Assembly (NCBI RefSeq): GCF_039543665.1
Contig: NZ_BAABKE010000002.1
Span: forward strand, 124,001-188,000
Length of the DNA: 64,000 nucleotides
Source of the DNA: Wohlfahrtiimonas larvae
GTDB taxonomy: Bacteria > Pseudomonadota > Gammaproteobacteria > Cardiobacteriales > Wohlfahrtiimonadaceae
Direction: 5' to 3'
The notes under the pieces are model-generated. The model had not been told where the DNA came from. It saw nothing but the letters and a program-made list of their open reading frames with translations, and did not search any database. Below, piece after piece: positions 53,064 through 60,560 of this stretch (its first letter is position 1; each line of letters begins with the position of its first letter). The translations under genes were made by a program, and so were the position numbers.

Positions 53064-53747
53064 TTAATAACGGCTCCAGTTACGTTTTTGATTACGATAA
53101 CGGAGTAGTCTTGGTAAAATAGAAGTGCCTAAAACGATGCCTGCAAATAATATGCTAGCGCCTTTTAGCCATTCATCACTTCTTTTGTTTTCTTTTAAGG
53201 TAAAGTTTTCACTTTTTAATTGCTTTAATTCTAATTCTTGTTGCATATTAACTTGTGTTAATAGCTGATTATCATTATCGATATCGATAACATTTTTATT
53301 GATCTGTTCAAGATGTGTTACACGGTTGGTTTGAACTAATAAGGCTTGCTCAAGCTTTTTTTGATTTTCTTGTAATGAAAGAATGAGTTGGTCTTTATCA
53401 TTATTTTGTGCAGTTAATGATGCAATGCTTTCTTGAAGAGGTGCATATTCCTGTTTTGCCATTTCAACAAACTCTCTGGCAGCAGGATCATTCATTACAA
53501 AATTTTTATGGATCCATCCATGTGCATTATTATCGCCATATTGAATTTCATAAAATTGTTTACTTTCACTGAGTATTTTAATTTTTTCCCCTGATGTCAG
53601 CATTTTAATAATACGACTATTATCATTAGCAGAGGCACGAATGGGTGCTTGTAGTTGATCTGTGACGTATTTTACATTTTGTGCAGAAACAGTAGAGCAT
53701 AAAACGGCGAGAGATAGCAGTGTAATGATGTGTGTGCGAAAAGACAT
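53064..53747 (-). CDS. Exported SH3-domain, coiled-coil membrane protein (YgiM-like)
   Basis: 227 residues. Signal peptide (residues 1-22, ending VSA), a bacterial SH3 domain (about 25-92, VTDQLQAPIRASANDNSRIIKMLTSGEKIKIL...HGWIHKNFV), a coiled coil (about 105-190) and a C-terminal helix (about 195-212) followed by basic residues. This is the layout of E. coli YgiM and the TIGR04211 group. Function unknown, presumed at the cell envelope. SD AAGGA. First gene of the operon with speG. Confidence 0.85.
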   Translation of the reverse strand: MSFRTHIITLLSLAVLCSTVSAQNVKYVTDQLQAPIRASANDNSRIIKMLTSGEKIKILSESKQFYEIQYGDNNAHGWIHKNFVMNDPAAREFVEMAKQEYAPLQESIASLTAQNNDKDQLILSLQENQKKLEQALLVQTNRVTHLEQINKNVIDIDNDNQLLTQVNMQQELELKQLKSENFTLKENKRSDEWLKGASILFAGIVLGTSILPRLLRYRNQKRNWSRY

Positions 53748-53825
53748 TATGTTCCTTAAAAGATACTACTTACGGAAGAAACATTATAAACATAAATATA
53801 CGAGAATGCATATGAGAAGACAATA

Positions 53826-53853
53826 AAAAAGAGCATTGTGATAATGCTCTTTT
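53826..53853 (-). terminator. Terminator after the tRNA pair
   Basis: GAGCATT / AATGCTC stem extended by A/T pairs, 5-base loop, T-runs on both sides. It separates the two tRNAs from the downstream SH3-domain gene. Confidence 0.82.
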
Positions 53854-53870
53854 ATTTGATTAGCAATCAG

Positions 53871-53947
53871 TGGTGGGCCTTGCTGGGCTCGAACCAGCGA
53901 CCGCTCGATTATGAGTCGAGAGCTCTAACCAACTGAGCTAAAGGCCC
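53871..53947 (-). tRNA. tRNA with CAT anticodon, probably tRNA-Ile2
   Basis: 77 bases including encoded CCA. Acceptor GGGCCTT pairs with AAGGCCC. The anticodon loop CTCATAA gives CAT. The anticodon arm and T-arm (CGACTCATAATCG, GGTCGCTGGTTC, CCAGCA) match E. coli tRNA-Ile2 more closely than elongator tRNA-Met. It would therefore be modified by TilS to read AUA. It lies 7 bases from tRNA-Val. Confidence 0.85.
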
Positions 53948-53954
53948 GAATATC

Positions 53955-54031
53955 TGGTAGGCATAAATGGACTCGAACCATCGACCCCCACCATGTCAAG
54001 GTGGTGCTCTAACCAACTGAGCTATATGCCT
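53955..54031 (-). tRNA. tRNA-Val (anticodon GAC)
   Basis: 77 bases including CCA. Acceptor AGGCATA pairs with TATGCCT. The anticodon stem CCACC/GGTGG encloses TTGACAT, giving GAC. First of the two tRNAs in this minus-strand pair. Confidence 0.95.
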
Positions 54032-54103
54032 ATGAGTAAATAGGTGTGTGATTATATAGATTACTTGTGAAAGGTGCAAGCTTTATAGTTGATAAATGTT
54101 CAA

Positions 54104-55069
54104 TTATTCAATTTTGAGCATTATTTTACCAATGTGGGTGCTGGATTCCATGAGTTCATGAGCTTTATCAGCTTCATGTAAGGGAAATATCGCGTGAATG
54201 ATGGGCTTAAATGAACCATTTTCTATGAGCGGCAAAAACTTCTCTTTCAATGTTTGTGTTAGTGCCTCTTTAAAAGGTAATTCACGAGAACGCAATGTGC
54301 TTCCTGTTAAAGTTAATCGTTTAGTCATAATTTTTAATAAGTTACATTCTACTTTAAAGCCTTTGGCTGCATTGATATAAACTAATCGGCCATCTTCTTT
54401 CAGGATATTAATATTTTTATTAAAATAGTCACCGCCAATGATGTCTAGAATCACATCAACATCTTTTGCATAATCTGCAAAATCATCTGTCTTGTAATTA
54501 ATAGCTATTGCACCTAAAGATTCGCAGAAAGCTTTTTTATCATCACTGCCAACAGTTGTATAGATTTTTTTAGCACCAAATAACTTGGCCAATTGAATGG
54601 CGGTGATGCCAATACCGCTTGTGCCACCATGCACCATAAATGTTTCGCCTGATTGGAATCGGCAACGATCAAAGACATTGCTCCAAACAGTGTAAACAGT
54701 TTCAGGTAGGGAAGCTGCTTCTACATAAGATAAATTTTCAGGCTTACGAATACAAATGGATGCTGGTGCATTAACATATTCAGCATAGCCACCACCGGAG
54801 ATGAGTGCGAAGACATCGTCACCTACTTGCCATTCTGTAACATTGCTACCAACTTGTTCTATTGTGCCAGAAACTTCTAAGCCTAAGATATCTGCAACCA
54901 CGCCTTCGGGTACAGGATAATTACCTTTTCGTTGTGCAACATCTAAGCGATTAATGCCGGCAGCTTTAACTTTGATCAGTACTTCATTATCTGCAATGCT
55001 AGGTATTGTGCGTTCTTCAATTTTTAAAACTGATGGTGAGCCAAATTCTGTGATAACAACAGCTTTCAT
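54104..55069 (-). CDS. NAD(P)H quinone oxidoreductase, zinc-free MDR family
   Basis: 321 residues. Medium-chain reductase of the quinone oxidoreductase/PIG3 type: KAAGINRLDVAQRKGNYPVPEG, LGLEVSGTIEQVG, LPETVYTVWSNVFDRC and the nucleotide-binding VHGGTSGIGITAIQLAKLFGAK (near 148). The zinc ligands of alcohol dehydrogenases are missing. It likely reduces quinones or reactive carbonyls with NADPH. Strong SD AGGAGG. It follows ttcA by 43 bases on the same strand. Confidence 0.87.
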   Translation of the reverse strand: MKAVVITEFGSPSVLKIEERTIPSIADNEVLIKVKAAGINRLDVAQRKGNYPVPEGVVADILGLEVSGTIEQVGSNVTEWQVGDDVFALISGGGYAEYVNAPASICIRKPENLSYVEAASLPETVYTVWSNVFDRCRFQSGETFMVHGGTSGIGITAIQLAKLFGAKKIYTTVGSDDKKAFCESLGAIAINYKTDDFADYAKDVDVILDIIGGDYFNKNINILKEDGRLVYINAAKGFKVECNLLKIMTKRLTLTGSTLRSRELPFKEALTQTLKEKFLPLIENGSFKPIIHAIFPLHEADKAHELMESSTHIGKIMLKIE

Positions 55070-55112
55070 GATTCCTCCTAAGATGATTGTATAGGATTCA
55101 TCGTACCATAAA

Positions 55113-55943
55113 TTAGGCTAGCCAATTTACATCACTTTTGGATATAGTTTCAGATATTTCTGATTTGATAGTAAATTTTTCAAAATCAAATAATTCAGTA
55201 TCTGCCAATTGAGATGGCTTAATATTTTTGAGAGATCTGAAAATATTCTCAATTCTCCCAGGGTATTTTTCTTCCCATTCTTGCAGCATCATTTTGGTTG
55301 TTTGGCGCTGTAGGCCATCTTGTGAGCCACATAGATTGCATGGAATGATCGGGAATTCGTGAATTTCTGCATACTTAATTAAATCTTTTTCAGAGCAGTA
55401 AGCCAATGGGCGAATCAGAATATTGTCGCCATCATCACTTTGTAGTTTAGGCGGCATTGCTTTTAATGTAGAGCCAAAGAACATATTCATAAATAGCGTT
55501 TCTACGATATCATCACGATGATGGCCTAAAGCAATCTTATTGAATCCTTTTTCTTTAGCATAGCTATACAAAATACCACGTCGTAAACGTGAGCATAAGC
55601 TACATGTTGTTTTACCTTCAGGAATTAACTCCTTCACAACGGAATATGTATCTTGTGTGATGATCTCAAAAGGTACACCTAATTCTGTTAGGTAGTTTGG
55701 TAAAACATGCTCGGGGAAGCCTGGTTGCTTTTGATCTAAGTTCACAGCAAAAACTTCGAAGTTTACAGGTGCTTTTTCTTTAAGCTTTAATAAAAGATCT
55801 AATAAGGCATAGGAGTCTTTACCGCCTGATAAGCAAACCATAATTCGATCACCATCTTCGATCATTTTATAATCCATGATGGCTGTACCAACTAAACGGC
55901 GTAAACGTTTTTCTAATTTTTTCTGAGTAACTGATTGTGTCAT
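55113..55943 (-). CDS. ttcA: tRNA 2-thiocytidine synthetase TtcA
   Basis: Fe-S dependent enzyme thiolating C32 of several tRNAs. 276 residues. PP-loop LSGGKDSYALLDLLLKL (near 36), the first cysteine pair CSLCSRLRRG (near 113) and the third-cysteine region PCNLCGSQDGLQRQ (near 201). GHHRDDIVETLFMNMF is also diagnostic. Its sulfur would come from a cysteine desulfurase; a divergent one lies 1 kb away on the other strand. Confidence 0.95.
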   Translation of the reverse strand: MTQSVTQKKLEKRLRRLVGTAIMDYKMIEDGDRIMVCLSGGKDSYALLDLLLKLKEKAPVNFEVFAVNLDQKQPGFPEHVLPNYLTELGVPFEIITQDTYSVVKELIPEGKTTCSLCSRLRRGILYSYAKEKGFNKIALGHHRDDIVETLFMNMFFGSTLKAMPPKLQSDDGDNILIRPLAYCSEKDLIKYAEIHEFPIIPCNLCGSQDGLQRQTTKMMLQEWEEKYPGRIENIFRSLKNIKPSQLADTELFDFEKFTIKSEISETISKSDVNWLA

Positions 55944-56219
55944 GATTTACCTAAAAACGACAAGGAACTATAGTGAAATTGCTTCTAATAAAACTATCTC
56001 ATTCATAGAGACGGTTTTGTAGGTTATATTAAACCTTGCACTATAAAAGCTGTGGAATCGTGCATTTTATCACTTTGATCTTGAAACACCATATTAATTC
56101 TTAAGAAACTGAGTTTGTGTTTTAAAACATATTTTTAGATGAGACTTGAATATATATCATGGCAGCTCTTGATTTAATTGCACTATAATGGGCAATTTAA
56201 TTATTTAGATGTGATACTG

Positions 56220-56975
56220 ATGTTAGATGATAAAGCACTACTCCGATATTCTCGGCATATTTTATTGCCTGAAATTGATTTAGAGGGGCAAGAAAAAATT
56301 CAGCAGGCTCGAGTTTTAGTGATAGGTTGTGGTGGATTAGGTAATGCTGCTGCGCCATTGTTGGCCGCAGCTGGTATTGGTGAGCTTATATTGGTTGATT
56401 TTGATACTATCGATTTATCTAATTTACAACGGCAGATTCATTTTAAAACAGAAGATGTTGGTGAAAATAAAGCTGAAATACTCAAAAAGCATCTACATAA
56501 TTTAAATCCTAATGTCGCCATTTATGCGGTGCCTGAAAAGGCGAATCATGCATTGTTATTAGATTTAGTAAAAAATGTAGATATGGTTTTGGACTGTACT
56601 GATAACTTTGCAATTCGGCAGATCATTAATCAGGTTGCACATGATCATAAAATTCCATTAATTTCTGGCTCAGCCATTCGTTTTGAAGGGCAATTGGCGA
56701 TTTATGATTTTAGAGATGAAAAAAGTGGCTGTTATCATTGCTTATTTGAGGGGGCGCATAGTGATGATGGTGCTTGTGCGCTCTTAGGTGTTTTTGCACC
56801 TGTGTTGCAAATTGTGGGTGCAATGCAAGCGCAAGAGGCTTTAAAAATTATTTTAGAGCTGGCAATTAAGGTTAATCAAATGAAAATTTATAATGCACTA
56901 ACAGGAGATTGGCAGGTATTTAAATTTATACGCAATCCAAAATGTCCTGTTTGCTGTGAGAAAGAGGTGAAGTAG
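56220..56975 (+). CDS. ThiF/MoeB/HesA-family adenylyltransferase
   Basis: E1-like enzyme that adenylates the C-terminal glycine of a small sulfur carrier. Start ATG 56220 gives LLRYSRHILLPEIDLEGQEKI at the N-terminus and 251 residues. ATP-binding GCGGLGNAAAPLLAAAGIGELILVDFDTIDLSNLQRQI. The zinc cysteines are GCYHC (near 176) and KCPVC near the C-terminus. A cysteine in GACALLGVFAP aligns with the MoeB active site. No rhodanese domain and no ThiS/MoaD gene nearby. The desulfurase gene starts 2 bases after its stop, implying sulfur transfer between the products. ThiF and MoeB cannot be told apart here. Confidence 0.87.
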   Translation: MLDDKALLRYSRHILLPEIDLEGQEKIQQARVLVIGCGGLGNAAAPLLAAAGIGELILVDFDTIDLSNLQRQIHFKTEDVGENKAEILKKHLHNLNPNVAIYAVPEKANHALLLDLVKNVDMVLDCTDNFAIRQIINQVAHDHKIPLISGSAIRFEGQLAIYDFRDEKSGCYHCLFEGAHSDDGACALLGVFAPVLQIVGAMQAQEALKIILELAIKVNQMKIYNALTGDWQVFKFIRNPKCPVCCEKEVK

Positions 56976-56977
56976 CA

Positions 56978-58477
56978 ATGGATCGGAAAATTATTTATTT
57001 GGATTATGCGGCTACAACACCGCCAGCGCCAGAAGTTATTGAAGATATGATGTGTGGTCTCAATACTGTTTGGGGTAATGCGAGTAGTGAACATATGCGT
57101 GGTTATACTTCTCATCATTATATTAAAGCGTCATTACAAGCCATTGCAGAGTTTTTAGGTGTAGAGCAGCATTGTTTGACGTTAACGAGCGGGGCGACAG
57201 AATCCATTAACTTGGCGTTGAAAGGTGTGATGCGTGCTCAAACGGCTAAAAAGCATATGATTGCAATCACAACAGAACATAAGGCCACATTGAATACGGT
57301 GCAAGCATTGGTGCAAGAAGGCTTTGAAGTGACGTTTTTGGTACCCAATAAAAATGGGCAGATTACAGCTGAAATGTTTGAGGCTGCAATTACGCCCAAT
57401 ACAGCTTTAATGACTAGTTTATGGGTCAATAATGAAACCGGCGATGTTTATGATATTCATGCAATTAGTGAAGTAGCGCGTAAGTACAAAGTTTTATTAC
57501 ACGTAGATGCAACGCAAGCTTTGCCTCATTTTAAAATCGATTTATCATTGGTGGATTTAGCGAGTTTTACAGCGCATAAAATTTATGGCCCAAAAGGTAT
57601 TGGTGTTTTGTATCAGCGTGATTTTCCTAAAATTCCAATGTCACCAGTTTTAGATGGTGCAAAAACAGAGTTGGGTAATCATGTGGGGACTTTGGCAAAT
57701 CATCAAATCATGGGGTTAGCCTGTGCTGTCCAATTATTATCTCATTATGATAAAGAGCAGCTGCAGAATGAGCAACGATTGGAATATCTGATGAAAATAT
57801 TATCACCCTATGGTGTGACTAGAAATGGTAAAGAGAATCAGCTAATGCCAGCAATTATTAATATTCATGTGCCAGATGTTTATGGTGAAACTTTAATGGC
57901 TTCTGTGCCTCATTTATGCTTTTCACGTGGTTCAGCGTGTAATAGTGATGAAACGCTACCATCCCATGTATTGACTGAATTAGGCTATAGTGATAAGCAT
58001 GCAAGAGAAAGTGTACGGATCAGTTTAGGGCGCTATTTATTAGAGGATGATTTTAAGCAAGCAGTCAATGATTTGGCAAAATCAATTGAGCAGTTGCAAC
58101 ACATAGCGCATGCTGAGCATCTTTTGCCTGCCATTCATATAAAAGGTGATATGAACTTAAATTTATTAGATGATGCGCATTTTCAAAAAAATTATAGTTT
58201 TGATTTAGAACGTGATGATGTTGTATTAAATATTAATCTATTGATGCAGAATAAAAATATCACAAATCTTTCTGTAGGAGTACAAAGTTCGCCATATATT
58301 TTATGGTTTATGAATGAAGTAAGTAGATTGCTGCGTTATCAATCGATAGATGTATGGATAAATTTTAGAATGAATCAAGTTTGTGAAACAATGAATATTC
58401 CACGAAATGAATTACGTTTAGTGATGATTATTGAGAAATTTATTCGTGATTGTGGAGAATCAATGAAAGAAGGTTGA
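56978..58477 (+). CDS. Cysteine desulfurase (NifS/IscS class) with an IscU-like C-terminal domain
   Basis: Residues 1-375 form a PLP-dependent desulfurase: YLDYAATTPPAPEVIEDMM, PLP Lys in FTAHKIYGPKGIGVLY (near 205) and catalytic Cys in CFSRGSACNSDETLPS (near 325). It is 499 residues, about 95-110 longer than IscS. I align the tail (about 385-495) by eye with IscU: DDVVLNINL with GDVMKLQI, NITNLSVGVQSSPYILWFMNEV with the GCGSAIASSSLVTEW helix, and MNIPRNELRLVMIIEKFIRD with LPPVKIHCSILAEDAIKA. All three IscU cysteines are replaced. Coupled to the ThiF-like gene (2-base gap). Its stop abuts the pgsA stop exactly. Confidence 0.85.
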   Translation: MDRKIIYLDYAATTPPAPEVIEDMMCGLNTVWGNASSEHMRGYTSHHYIKASLQAIAEFLGVEQHCLTLTSGATESINLALKGVMRAQTAKKHMIAITTEHKATLNTVQALVQEGFEVTFLVPNKNGQITAEMFEAAITPNTALMTSLWVNNETGDVYDIHAISEVARKYKVLLHVDATQALPHFKIDLSLVDLASFTAHKIYGPKGIGVLYQRDFPKIPMSPVLDGAKTELGNHVGTLANHQIMGLACAVQLLSHYDKEQLQNEQRLEYLMKILSPYGVTRNGKENQLMPAIINIHVPDVYGETLMASVPHLCFSRGSACNSDETLPSHVLTELGYSDKHARESVRISLGRYLLEDDFKQAVNDLAKSIEQLQHIAHAEHLLPAIHIKGDMNLNLLDDAHFQKNYSFDLERDDVVLNINLLMQNKNITNLSVGVQSSPYILWFMNEVSRLLRYQSIDVWINFRMNQVCETMNIPRNELRLVMIIEKFIRDCGESMKEG

Positions 58478-59068
58478 TTAACTTTCTTTGTGGTGATTTT
58501 TCTCACTTTGGTAGGCTAGAATTAAATAGTCTACCATTGAATATAATGTCAATGCTGCTGCTATGATCAATCCAATTTCACCAATTAAAAAGATTGGTAA
58601 ACCAAAAAAATGAGATTTAAAGAGTAAGCAGCCGATGGCGCCCATTTGAAAGGTTGTTTTCCATTTACCAATCCAAGAAACTGCGACTGAATTTCTACGA
58701 CCTAAAGAGGCCATCCACTCACGTAATGCCGAAATAGTAATTTCGCGGCAGATAATGATAATGGTGCATAGTACAATAATCAAAGATTGTGGATTATCAA
58801 CTGCGATAATAATCAAAGCAACAGCAACAATTAGTTTGTCTGCAACAGGATCTAAAAATGCGCCAAAAGGGGATGAAACATTGAGTTTCCTTGCTAGGTA
58901 TCCATCAAAATAATCTGTGATACCTGCTAATGCAAAAAGTGCACATAGGAGAATATTTTTAACAGGTACTCCGAAACATGTCGACTGCATGTCTAACAAA
59001 GCAAGTAATACAAATATAGGAATGATAAAAATTCTAAATAGAGTAAGTAAATTTGGAAGATTCATCAT
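58478..59068 (-). CDS. pgsA: Phosphatidylglycerophosphate synthase PgsA
   Basis: Inner-membrane enzyme of phosphatidylglycerol synthesis (CDP-diacylglycerol plus glycerol-3-phosphate). 196 residues and about five helices. The CDP-alcohol phosphotransferase motif is intact (DYFDGYLARKLNVSSPFGAFLDPVADKL), and the N-terminus MNLPNLLTLFRIFIIPIFVLL is typical. Two adjacent ATGs; the SD is weak. Its stop touches the stop of the convergent desulfurase gene, leaving no room for a terminator. Confidence 0.95.
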   Translation of the reverse strand: MMNLPNLLTLFRIFIIPIFVLLALLDMQSTCFGVPVKNILLCALFALAGITDYFDGYLARKLNVSSPFGAFLDPVADKLIVAVALIIIAVDNPQSLIIVLCTIIIICREITISALREWMASLGRRNSVAVSWIGKWKTTFQMGAIGCLLFKSHFFGLPIFLIGEIGLIIAAALTLYSMVDYLILAYQSEKNHHKES

Positions 59069-59137
59069 TGCCTATATCCTATGTTTGTGCTTTTACCATT
59101 ATCGCCATTTTTGACAGGAAGTCAAAACTACATTGTG

Positions 59138-59836
59138 TTAATGCGTAGGTTGAAGATAAGAGAGCCAACGCTTTTCACATTTTTTAAAAATAAATATTAA
59201 TAAGAATGTGATGACTAAATATAAACATGCGGCAATTAGGTAGGGTGTAAACTGCAAAAATGTTACATTTTTCATGCGATTAGCAGCGCCTAAAATATCC
59301 AAATTCGTTAAGGCGATGACAAATACTTGGGCCGTACCATGTAACATGAAAATTACTTCATTACTGTATGCAGGTAATGCGCGCCTAAATCCAGATGGAA
59401 AAATAACACGGTAGAAAATCTGCCATTTACTCATACCCATTGCAATAGCGGCTTCAATCTCACCTTTTGGTGTATTTTTGAATGACCCTTTGAAAATTTC
59501 AATCGTATAAGCGCATGTATTCATACTAAAAGCGATGATTGCACACCAATAAGGTTGTTTAACGATATTCCATAACCATGGGATTTGACGAAGTTCTGCC
59601 GAAAACTGTCCTAATCCATAATATAAAAGATAGATTTGAATGAGTAATGGTGTACCTCTAAAGAAATAGCTGAATGATGCAACGGGCGTAGAAATTAAAG
59701 GATTTCTAGATAATGCAGCAAATGCTAACGGTAGGGCAAAGACTAGGCCAATGAATGATGAAATGAATGTTAGCTGGAGTGTTACCCAAACACCATTGGC
59801 AAATAGCGGGGCATAATCTGCAAATAGACTATTCAT
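59138..59836 (-). CDS. Polar amino-acid ABC transporter permease (ArtM/HisM-like)
   Basis: 232-residue permease of the His/Glu/Gln/Arg family with about five helices. Signature EIEAAIAMGMSKWQIFYRVIFPSGFRRALPAYSNEVIFMLHGTA. ArtM/HisM-type members are the second of two permeases, as here. It overlaps the upstream permease by 8 bases; SD AGGAG. No binding-protein or ATPase gene follows; the next gene is pgsA. Confidence 0.88.
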   Translation of the reverse strand: MNSLFADYAPLFANGVWVTLQLTFISSFIGLVFALPLAFAALSRNPLISTPVASFSYFFRGTPLLIQIYLLYYGLGQFSAELRQIPWLWNIVKQPYWCAIIAFSMNTCAYTIEIFKGSFKNTPKGEIEAAIAMGMSKWQIFYRVIFPSGFRRALPAYSNEVIFMLHGTAQVFVIALTNLDILGAANRMKNVTFLQFTPYLIAACLYLVITFLLIFIFKKCEKRWLSYLQPTH

Positions 59837-60557
59837 AGTATGCTCCTGTTATAACCCCTTTAGAGAAGCGTTTTTCGAGCCATTTAACAACAATGATTGA
59901 AACAGATGTTAGTACAAGATAACCGATGGCAACTGTAATCAAGAATGTAAATGGAGCTCTGACAGATTGGCCACCCTTTAAAGCAATGGATACAAAGTCA
60001 GGTAGCCCAATCAATGAAATCAAAGCAGTAGCTTTCAATAATACTAACCAGTTGTTATTTAAACCGGGTAATGCAAAGCGTACTGCTTGAGGGATCACAA
60101 TTTTAAATGAAACACGAACAGGAGACATGCCTAACGCTAATGCTGACTCACGCTGCCCTTTAGGAACAGCTAATAGCGCGCCTCTAAAGCTTTCAGCCAT
60201 AAATGCACCAAACATAAATCCAATTGTTGTTACACCTGCAATGAATGGACTGATATCAATTTGATTGATGTTCATGGACTCTGTGATCTTGTTTAATAAT
60301 GTTTGCATGCCAAAATAGAACAAGAAAATCAAAACAATATCAGGGATGCCACGAATAACGGTTGTGTAGGCGGTAACTGTACCACGAATAATTTTGGACT
60401 GACTAAAAGAACCTAATGCTGCCAATATTCCTAACATAACTGCCAAAATTAGTGATGTAATGCCTAGTTCAATTGTGAGAAGGAATCCTTCCCACAAAAT
60501 TTGTTTATAGAGCAATACCAATTGGAATTGCTCTGTTACTGCGTTAAAAAATGACAT
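59829..60557 (-). CDS. Polar amino-acid ABC transporter permease (ArtQ/HisQ-like)
   Basis: 242-residue permease. RGTVTAYTTVIRGIPDIVLIFLFYFG and RESALALGMSPVRVSFKIVIPQAVRFALPGLNNNWLVLLKATAL (docking loop) place it with ArtQ/HisQ, which usually transport basic amino acids. It starts 3 bases after the glnS stop, so it is translated from a glnS-led message. The SD lies inside the end of glnS. The binding protein and ATPase must be encoded elsewhere. Confidence 0.88.
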   Translation of the reverse strand: MSFFNAVTEQFQLVLLYKQILWEGFLLTIELGITSLILAVMLGILAALGSFSQSKIIRGTVTAYTTVIRGIPDIVLIFLFYFGMQTLLNKITESMNINQIDISPFIAGVTTIGFMFGAFMAESFRGALLAVPKGQRESALALGMSPVRVSFKIVIPQAVRFALPGLNNNWLVLLKATALISLIGLPDFVSIALKGGQSVRAPFTFLITVAIGYLVLTSVSIIVVKWLEKRFSKGVITGAYYE

Positions 60558-60560
60558 TGG

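Noticed and set aside
53871..53947. Initiator or elongator tRNA-Met
   Set aside because: Anticodon-stem and T-arm sequence match tRNA-Ile2 better, and the three G-C pairs of the initiator anticodon stem are missing.
55944..56219. Promoter or RNA gene in the ttcA to ThiF-like gap
   Set aside because: There is a TATAAT at 56184-56189 but no -35 at proper spacing, and no stable structured RNA is evident; nothing else seen.
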